Below, piece after piece: positions 56,171 to 64,000 of a stretch of DNA of 64,000 bases; the first letter of the stretch is position 1; each line of letters begins with the position of its first letter. The stretch comes from Macrothele yani. Lineage: Eukaryota > Arthropoda > Arachnida > Araneae > Macrothelidae. Position numbers and translations under genes: made by a program. The stretch spans positions 63,573,594 through 63,637,593 of the forward strand of contig CM077024.1 in NCBI GenBank assembly GCA_039090855.1, given 5' to 3'. Under the pieces are notes generated by a model. The model saw only the letters and a program-made list of their open reading frames with translations. It was not told the origin of the DNA and made no database searches.

Positions 56171-58389
56171 CTTTGTTCAAAGAAAGTTCTAAGTGATTAT
56201 TGTACGTACATCTAAGTTAGATTGACATTACTAATTACTTTTAGCACTCTTAAACCCATTCAAGCTGACAAAAAAAATAAAAAAATAAAATAAAGTTTAT
56301 TCTTCTAGCAAAGCTTTGTAGCTTCTGACAGCTACCAAAAATAAAAGCAAAATTATATATTGCACTTCACTAACAGTTATTTCCATCTCGGCAAGGCAAA
56401 TTTGCCTATCTCCTCCATTTACCAACAAGAACTAAGTGACTATATATAATACCACAGTTACTTCTTTTTTTAATAAATATCAATAAACAAGTGTCATTTT
56501 GTCACACACAGCCCAGGGATCAAGTCTAGTTATACTAATAAAGGTGTTCCATATTTCTTGTTGCAAAAATGACACTTCTTTCTTTAATTGGGTAGCATGT
56601 TGCACAAATGAGACACCAAAGAGTTTGTAAATATGACATTATCTTGACTACTGTTTGCCAGTAAAAATTTGCTCTTGATAAAAATGGCTGTTTTCTAATA
56701 TGATAACTATAACAAATTAGTAATTTTAATAAATTTTAGACCCCCTCTTTTTGAAATCCAAAGCCAAACAATTTGGGGGGCAGGGGACACAGTTAAGAGT
56801 ATTATCTTAATTGGGATTTTAGGTTTTTGTTTCTGTTGGGAAATAACTAAAGCAGAAACAAAGCAGATGGACACTACACAACAGTTTACAATGATGATGG
56901 AGAGGGGGAGGGGAGAAGACAGCAGTGAACATAACAGGGTAAATCCCAGTAGCGTAGATTGCAAAATTTACCTAATATTGACTTTTCATTATTTCTGTAA
57001 CCAAAAGCCATTTGTGCTTGAGAAAAGTGGTACCATTTTCAAAAACTTAAAAAATAAATAAATAAATAAATAATCTTTTGGAAAATGAAAGCCTACAGCA
57101 GGCCACCAATATGAAATGAAATATATTTGGCAGAAAAAAGAACTAACGGACAGGGTCGATCGAAGCTTGAGGGTGCCAATCAAATAAGGTCAATAACTAC
57201 TGAAACAATTACATCATTCTAGAAAATACTCGAATGAAATTGACTAGAACTAATCAAAAGATGTTAACAAATGAATTATAATTCCAGTACCTGCTTTCTT
57301 CTCCAGTGAGAAGCAACTTTTGGAGTGTGTGACTGCTGAGCCCCATAAATCACTTTTCATGAAATGAGAAAAAAAAAAAAAACCCACACACACACATACA
57401 CTGCTAGTCTAGGGAAGCTGAATTCTGATTTGTTTAAATAATATTTTTAGTTCACCAAATCCCTCTCCTTAGAATTGTTCTAAAAGTATGCTTTAATACT
57501 TTTTTTTTTGTATGTATATTTCTCATCAAACTAGATTTACTTCATACAAGTTTTGACATTTAAATCTCAGATTGCTTTGCATTTTCACTGCCACCAACAC
57601 CACCTAATCTTTTAACTAATGAATTTATACACAAGTCAGAAATCAAAATCCATTACTTTAAAAATTTCCAATCTCTAGAAGTTGAGTTTTTCTCCTATCG
57701 GCACAAAATTAATTAACTGTTTGATTTTCTAAATAATGAGCATTGTCTAACAAATTACCTTCTGTTTGCAGCATGGATATTTTAAACAGACAAAATTTTT
57801 AGTGAGAGCAACTTACATCAACAGTTTAAAGTATTATTCAGCAATTCATAACACAATAACACGTCATTCTGTAACACATCTGAAAGGAAGTGCAACTTCA
57901 TACTACCCAAGCTGTTACTTTTTAAACACAATTTGGCAAACATTTTCTGCTATGGTGTATGGTTGCAATTATAGTCAAAACATGCAAAAAGTGATGCCAA
58001 TGCCAAACAAATACACACAGGAGATAAAATGTTAAGGGGGAAACAGAGGCTGAAAACTATGAAACATCAGAAGCAGCTTTACATATCCTTTTCAAACAAA
58101 AAAACGAGAGATCGATACAAATCAAGTTACTCACAGACAAACATACTGGTGATGAAATGCAGCTCTTATATTAATAAGATCAATAAAAGTGAAGTGTTTA
58201 ATACCAAACAACACACAATTACATGAAAAATACAGTCACTGCTAAAGAATGTGTCAACAGAGGAATTGGTAAAGTTGCAAAAGTAAACAGAGGTAATCAG
58301 CCAGTTATCTAACAAATGGGTGTTACAGCGTGAGTAGGTAAGAATCAAAAAGCTAACCGTGACAGATACATTACTGGCTGTTAACATAC

Positions 58390-58455
58390 CAAAGTGGATA
58401 GCTTCGACTGCAACATCTGCATATCTTCATAGCTATATACAGGTGACTGCAATCC
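58390..58455 (-). CDS. lig: lingerer (UBAP2/UBAP2L family) exon, first of three seen
   Basis: A 66-bp exon of exactly 22 codons. The acceptor is preceded by TTTTGTTATTTCTCTTTGAAG and the donor is TTG|GTATGT, a consensus site. It encodes GLQSPVYSYEDMQML then QSKLSTL, phase 0 at both ends. UBAP2L has VYGYEDLQMLQ.R directly before its DYY...GRD segment, so the exon order and spacing agree. It is too short to stand out as an ORF. More 5' exons must lie further right; none was recognised up to 64000. Confidence 0.85.
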
Positions 58456-58590
58456 CTTCAAAGAGAAATAACAAAATGAATGCACGATTAACAAAGAAAA
58501 CAAATAAATTAAAAAAAAAAAAAAAAAGCTTTAAAAATGATCTGCAATATGGCTAGTACCTGAGAATAAATGTGCCACATAAATCTCAAT

Positions 58591-58724
58591 ACTGTGTGGC
58601 AAAGCATTTAATCAGCTGAGATAAATTTTGCTCAGCAAAACATCTTACAGTTCCATAAATAACTGTGTGGCAAGTCATTTAAACAACAGAGATAAATTTT
58701 GTGCACAGAAAAGTCATAGTTCCA
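58591..58724. repeat. Tandem duplication, about 66-bp unit
   Basis: ACTGTGTGGCAAAGCATTTA...GAGATAAATTTTG...GTTCCAT is repeated at 58662-58724 with several changes. Confidence 0.8.
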
Positions 58725-59747
58725 TTCAACTCATCTACCCAAAAATGAAAGGGCAGAATCCAAATAATAGCAGCAAAATACAAATAGTTCCTGCAAGCAA
58801 ATTAAGTTCCTGCAAGCAGAGGAAGCTCTGAATGAACAAAAGTGCAAACAGACATAATAATTCGAATGTAACAATGTAATTTTAAACATTAACAACTTGA
58901 CTGTGACCAAGAGTACTATTAAAAAAAAAAAAAACCCAACAGAAATTTGCAAGAACAAAACTGAATGGAGACAGATCCAATATTTACTCATGAGCCTTTT
59001 CACTTATGCCCTGTCACAAAACAGTTAGCTTTTTCTTCTGTGCTACACGAAAGAAGTACCTGATATTTCCTGCCTACACAATGTTTACAATGGCAAAGAA
59101 AGAACCTAACTGTTTGATGGCTGAAACTAAACATCTATTATTCTTCTATTACTTTATTAGCATGTCCCAAATTACAGATTTGTGATGAACACTGTCTATT
59201 GGTGAATACAATACTTCCCTTGTAGAGGCTATGTTGGGAAAACCTTTATTAGGCAGAAAGAAGCACAACTTGGTACAATATACAAAGGTATGTTTGCATC
59301 TATTATAACACCAGTCTCTAGAAAATGGATTTGAAACCTCGTGAGTTGCAGAGGCATGAATAAACAAGGTTCCTAGTTTTCCATAGAAAATTTTCTTTCA
59401 GGCATCATCATCATATATTTGACACACATTTATGTACACAAAGTTTAAAGACATATATCCTATTTGCTTCAGAAATATACAACAGGTCTCATGTGACTGT
59501 AGAATATTCAACCAATAAACTTCAGCCTTCGAGTCTCTATCAAAACAAAAGCAAATTACATCCCTTGTCTAAAACAATCATACCTATTTTATATGTACAA
59601 AATTTATAAATAGTAAGAACCAGTGAATGTACAGGGTGCTTTTTATGTAAGAGCACCATTTTGTTTTGCAATAACTGGTAAATAAATAATGTTTAATGTA
59701 ATTAATATGTTTTTACAAATGGTGTACTTACGTAATGACATTATGCA

Positions 59748-59808
59748 ATCTTTTTGGAGCTAACCTCTGAATCTCAGAGAACAGCTTAGTGATATGTATG
59801 TATGTAAT
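59748..59808 (+). mobile_element. Severely 5'-truncated LINE copy
   Basis: TTTTTGGAGCTAACCTCTGA...GCTTAGTGATATG with three TATG units: the 3' terminus of the LINE at 46198-49330, in opposite orientation, inside the DD41D element. About 60 bp long. Confidence 0.75.
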
Positions 59809-59976
59809 ATGATATCAGGCAAACGACCACCTCTGGCTGCGCCACAAATATGGGCTCTTTCGGCCACATTTTCCATATGTTTGTGCACATTTTGAGGGTA
59901 ATTTGTTAATTTTTTTGCGAATGTTTTACTTAAGCAGTTGAATTGCTGTCGGCTTGTTAGCGTACACTCATTCCTT

Positions 59977-60237
59977 TTAGTAGCTCCAAAGAAAAAAATC
60001 TGGGGCGATCAAATCAGGTGAATGAGGGGGCCAATCCACACCATCAGACTTTGACATTATTCGGCCTGGAAATGCGGCGTTTAGAATTTGCATCGTTGCA
60101 CAAGCTGTATGACATGTGGCGCCATCTTGTAGAAACCGCATGTGCTGTAAACCTTGTCGATCAATTTCAGACAGAAGTTTGCAACATCGCACAATACTGT
60201 TAAGAATTTATAGTAACCGCAATTTCATTAGCATCCT

Positions 60238-60270
<33 letters not shown>

Positions 60271-60900
60271 TCCAATAATGCTTCCACTCCATATTGCACA
60301 CCAAACAGTTGCTCTGTGGGGATGAAGAGGTAGTTCTGTTCATGAATTATCCTTGGATTTTCCGATTCCCAATAATGGCTGTTCTGTTTGTTAACATACC
60401 CACTGACGTCGAAATGAGCTTTGTCGCTCACGATTAAATTTTGTACAAATGCAGGATTGCCATGGAACTGTAGCACCTTTGCACTCCTTACACGATGATG
60501 TTCATGGACATTTTCTTGCAGCTGTTGTGTTAATTGGATTTTGTACGGATGAAAATCCCAATTTTTCGTTAAAGTTTTTCATCCTGTGGTCAGAGAAATG
60601 CCTACCTCTTGTGCTCGATGTCTAACAGAGATTCCGGGATTGTCACCCTTACTTTCTCTTACAGCATCCATGTTTTCTTTGGTACATGCTGTACGCAGTG
60701 CGCCAGGCCTTTTAACATCTTGCAGTGTATAGTGTTTTGAAATTTGTCAGTACATGCTGTATTTGCTTCGCTGAAGGCACATGATGCACACCAAAAGCAT
60801 TTCGTAATTTTCTTTGGGTCTCCACAATAGACAATCCATTTTCATAAAACGTTTTAGTCACTAAATCACGTTGTTGCAATGTGAAACTCGCCGTAATGAA
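59977..60900 (-). pseudogene. DD41D-type transposase remnant
   Basis: Pieces in order on the minus strand: a scrambled N-terminus (60500-60900), then GNPAFVQNLIVSDKAHFDVS (first D region) and GYVNKQNSHYWESENPRI; an A-tract interruption; then RCCKLLSEIDRQGLQHMRFL, QDGATCHTACATMQILNAAF (second D), PGRIMSKS and DWPPHSPDL..PDFFLW. Counting from the second D to the D of PDFF gives 41 residues between, the DD41D spacing known for the rosa/visitor groups. The assignment rests on this one count in a decayed copy. Confidence 0.7.
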
Positions 60901-61234
60901 TTGGCAGCTTCCAAACTAAACAACAATCAACTCACAACTGATGCCACATGCTCCAGAAAAAAAATGGTGCCTTTACATGAACACCTCTGTACATTCAGAA
61001 CTTTTATGCTGTATCCGAGTCATCCATAGTACACCGAATTTCATTAGGGATAAAATGATCCTTCCTCATAAATAAAAACTTGAAATATATTTTCCCCTGT
61101 TGGACACACTGTCAAACAGTGAATTAATTTCTCTTTCACAATGAAATCGCATAAAAAACAAAACAAAACCTTATGATCTACACTCCACAAAATCTTTGCT
61201 TCAATGAATGCAACTCTTCAGATTTTGCCAGCAG

Positions 61235-61385
61235 CTTCTTTCTTTTGGGTTTGGGGCCTAACTATCACCACGTGCAACTTGTAGGACAATAAGTAGTTGC
61301 TTGTCACAAACACACCACCCATGCCTCAAACTTGATCCAGAAGCCAGTGCCTCAAAACACTCTACTAATGGGGGCGACATCAGCA
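61235..61385 (-). mobile_element. Degenerate tRNA-derived SINE
   Basis: On the minus strand it starts GTCGCCCCCATTAGTAGAGT...GGCACTGGCTTCTG and continues with a body containing CGTGGTGATAGTTAGG. This aligns with CGCCCCCAGTGGCGCAGTG...GATGGCTTCTG and ACGGTGATCGTTA of the copy at 28151-28352. Confidence 0.55.
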
Positions 61386-62469
61386 GCTTAGTTTAATTAT
61401 TTGAGAACAGAGCCATTCAATAGACATATGTTATAGAACTTTAAAGTTTTGTTCATTGTTCTGGACACCTTAAAATACTTAAGATGCTGCTGATAACAGG
61501 TTGAAATGTATAATCTTTTTGGTACTTCTGGCACAGGCTTTTTTTTTTTTTTTTCTTGTTGTTGGCATTCTTCAGAGAAGAATTTGTAGTTCTTTGAGAA
61601 TAAAGGAAAATAAAACAATCATCAACAGAGTAGTGAACAACGAACAATATAGGCTTGGATGGAAAAATTTACATGTAAAAGAAATGAAGATGCATGTAAA
61701 AAGGTGATATGCCATACATCTTTGGACACTTTGCTCAAACATTAACAGGGGAAGAAGGTTGTAATAGAACAGTAAATCCCTATTTTGTAACAGAACATAA
61801 CTTTTCAACAGCTTTATCACGTTCCAAGTTACCAAGACTTCCTTCAAATTTAAACAGATGCTGACAGCTAGTTAAACCAAAATTAGGAAAAAAACCAAAC
61901 ATTTTGCATAAATATAATAAAGCAACAATACACAACTTCAACCGAAATATATCATCATCACTTCATTACTTTTCAAGGTATTCTTTAAATAGCTTATATA
62001 TGAGCATAAAAACAACACAACACACTGAAAGAAAGCAAAAATAAATAAATAAAAATGGAAATACACATTAGGGTGTATCACTTGTTTAAAATTTCTTGAC
62101 CTTATTTTATGATAATCTCTTAACTCATGGCAGTTGCATCTGTGAACTAGTAGTTATTCAAAGTTTGCTATGCTATAACAATAGGCTAAATATGTAATGC
62201 TTAAAAACTTGGAAATTTTAAGAAAAGAACAGTACACACAATATTAAAAAAATAAAAGATAAATAACATCTCTTAATTTTATATAAATTTAGTTTTACCC
62301 CTTTAACAAGCACAAGCAATTTTCACTGATCGTATTAACATTCACCTTATCAGTAATTATTATGGTATCCAACAACTTTTTAACGGCATACAAGAATGAA
62401 ATGGACTAGACCTATCTTCCTTTATCCTAGCTAATCAAGTCTGTGACAGTGTCATCTTTTCAACTGGAA
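61386..62469. other. No gene recognised
   Basis: AT-rich, short spurious ORFs only. Confidence 0.35.
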
Positions 62470-63650
62470 TTCTTACTTTTTTATGATCATGAGACCTAAG
62501 ACACTGACATCATGTTGAAAGGATGCTTTAGATGATTCATTAGAAGACATTAAAGGCAGAGGAATTAATGAATGTTGCATTCCAGCAACTCCCAAGGAAC
62601 TGGCCCACAGAAAGAAATTAATGAAATGGCTGGTACTCTTAAAGAGACAGTACTGGGTTCTGTTCATGCACCACCTCCAAAGAAAAGGAGTGAACCTTGC
62701 AAGAATATCAGAGGAAGACAAATGAATTTACTATTTATCATTGCTGCTTCAAATATCTAGCTGGAGAAAAGGGGAAAACTCTGAAGATTGTGCAGCACAC
62801 CTTCTGCTTCATCAGTAGCAGACAAAATGTTATCAAGGACTGGAAAAGAATTACACTCCAGCAAAAACACTATGAGCCAGGTCATCATTGCAGCCTGGAG
62901 TTACCTCAGAGAGCAAGAAGGGAATACTGCCAAGATTCATAATAAGACTCGCTGAATGTAGGCTCTTAAAATCACAGAGAAGCAGGAATTCAAAGCATCA
63001 GCTTCTAGGGTCAACAAATTCAAGAAATGTAACATCAGTGTGAGAACTGTTACCCATAAGGTTGAAAGAATTATCTCAAGAAAGATAATTGTTGGAAGAA
63101 TTCCAACAAAATATTAGAAAATTGACAGTTGATGAAAAGTTTGCTCCAAGTCACTTTCAATGCAGATCAGAGCAAGTTAAGGAAATGCATCTACCTAAAT
63201 CTTAAGAACTTGGGAATGCAAAGCATGTGTAGAGTACGTATGATTGAATCTGTATTGGCTACAATCTATTCTTATATGATTATACATATTGTCTTTGTGG
63301 ACAGTGATGTTTCTTCACCAATGTATGTTCTCGTTGCTGAAGCTGCAGAGAATTCCTAGCAAACCACCTGAACAACCAAATATCAAAGCTCATATGAATA
63401 AGTAAGACCTGGAGACCTTCTACAAAGAAGTTTTCTGGATTAGCAAACCTAAGCAAGTGACTTTTCCTTTTCCACTAGAAGTGACCTTTTGGGATAAATT
63501 GATCCCACCTGGTTGCACTGAAAGGGTTCAACTGCTTGAAGTCTACTTTTTGGGCCTTACGAAAACTTCAAGTACACCAATGGCAAATTCAACATCTGGT
63601 CTCCAACAACTTCCTGAAACTTTTCACTATTTTGAGCTATGAGCATCTCT
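62470..63650 (+). pseudogene. Possible decayed ORF, unidentified
   Basis: Plus-strand pieces such as EINEMAGTLKETVLGSV, HAPPPKKRSEPCKN, and later FPFPLEVTFWDKLIPPGC and YFLGLTKTSSTPMANST have a less AT-biased, coding-like composition and alternate between frames. No family was recognised. It may be an old transposon or a retrocopy; it could also be chance. Confidence 0.2.
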
Positions 63651-63920
63651 CTTTGAGAATCTGATCAACTTTACCTTTTATAAATTGCTGGATATCTGAA
63701 AGATAGGCCTGATAACTCTCCAACTTTTCTGAAATATTGTTTCACTTCATTCATCTGTTAATTGCTTGCAGTGTGATGAGGAAATTGGTGTATTCAAACA
63801 GACTCATTACATAAACACCACTGTTCAAAGCACTGCTTTTTCAATGGCCTTATTAACTGAAACTACTAGGAATATTTTCTTCTGTAAATACATTTTCTTA
63901 CTTAAAACATTGAATTTCTG

Positions 63921-64000
63921 TGATTTATCTTGGACCACCGTGAGCAACTCAATGGGCTAATTTAGGGCCACTGGTTCCAGGAAAGGGAGAGAGCCAGTGC
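63921..64000 (-). mobile_element. SINE copy cut by the window end
   Basis: CACCGTGAGCAACTCAATGG...TTTAGGG.CACTGGTTC.AGG matches the tail-side half of the SINE at 28151-28352 (CACCGTAAGCAACTTAGTGG...TTTAGGGATACTGGTTCTAG) in the same orientation. The tRNA-like head would lie beyond 64000. Confidence 0.7.

Larger units (their letters stand above)
52365..58389 (-). other. lig: lingerer intron, about 6.0 kb
   Basis: Bounded by the donor TTG|GTATGT at 58390/58389 and the acceptor at 52365. It contains a PLE-like palindrome, a tandem duplication and a mariner remnant. The rest (53015-53580, 53800-55850, 56200-58389) showed no gene. Confidence 0.75.
59632..60989 (-). mobile_element. Tc1/mariner-superfamily element, DD41D type
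   Basis: TIRs CAGGGTGCTTTTTATGTAAG and the complement of TTTACATGAACACCTCTG are flanked by TA (59630-59631, 60990-60991). Both TIRs share GCACCATTTT. Total 1358 bp. The minus-strand transposase is broken by many stops and an A-tract at 60240-60268, and a 60-bp LINE scrap sits at 59748-59808. Confidence 0.85.

Noticed and set aside
57292..57368. Possible extra lingerer exon on the minus strand (open segment with CAG|GTACTG donor)
   Set aside because: The flanking exons already join in phase in the order known from UBAP2L, with no room for an insert there, and the acceptor is not unique. Kept out unless transcripts support it.
59150..59370. YVGKTF-like stretch as a GIY-YIG remnant
   Set aside because: Only one short motif, no second half-motif or RT close by.
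1..64000. CRISPR array, operons, rRNA or tRNA genes
   Set aside because: None seen; spaced short repeats are microsatellites, and the only tRNA-like sequences are SINE heads.

Overview
This is nuclear DNA of an arthropod, most likely an insect. It is AT-rich, has no operons or long intact host ORFs, carries microsatellites and A-tracts, and is packed with metazoan transposable elements. The one host gene I can support is a UBAP2/UBAP2L-type gene (lingerer in insects) on the minus strand. Three of its exons lie at 58390-58455, 52286-52364 and 30629-30828. They have good splice sites, their phases join without a break (0/0, 0/1, 1/0), and the joined peptide follows the UBAP2L order: a YEDMQMLQ segment, a YYD...APTS...GRD segment, then a NPA..LPPGY...Y segment. 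The introns are about 5.9 and 21.5 kb. At least the right half of the window is therefore lingerer intron; the next exon in either direction was not found.

Layout. 184-5980: an RTE-type LINE interrupted by an opposite-strand full-length copy of its own family. 6171-11580: two Penelope-like elements (PLEs) head to head, forming a 2.15-kb inverted repeat around a 1.1-kb spacer. 11946-12772: a separate foldback. 13.2-18.1 kb: an unassigned transposon ORF remnant, a perfect 55-bp palindrome, and two PLE loci with GIY-YIG domains. 19.2-26.5 kb: hAT remnants and a PLE RT fragment. 22.3-23.2 and 27.5-28.6 kb: a duplicated unit whose second copy carries a tRNA-derived SINE. 28.7-29.7 kb: another PLE remnant. 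32.07-35.81 kb: a DNA transposon with TIRs of about 450 bp and an ATGT target duplication, with a mariner and a Tc1 remnant nested in it. 36.6-39.3 kb: a Tc1-like element and a mariner. 40.1-43.5 kb: a 3.4-kb PLE palindrome. 44.5-51.8 kb: a nest of a foldback, a TIR element with a Tc1 remnant, a second LINE and three mariner pieces. 52.56-53.01 kb: a small PLE-like palindrome with a 16-bp target duplication. 55.9-64 kb: a mariner remnant, a DD41D Tc1/mariner-type element with a 60-bp LINE scrap, and two SINE copies.

The strongest theme is the repeated head-to-head (5' ends inward) arrangement of PLEs. At three PLE families the ends also carry hammerhead-ribozyme-like cores of one shared minimal design: a short stem I, a CUGANGA-like core, a stem-loop II, GAAA, then exactly six bases before the 3' strand of stem I. 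Nearly every transposon ORF is broken by stops or indels. The least damaged is the inserted RTE copy, which seems to need only one single-base indel to explain its break.
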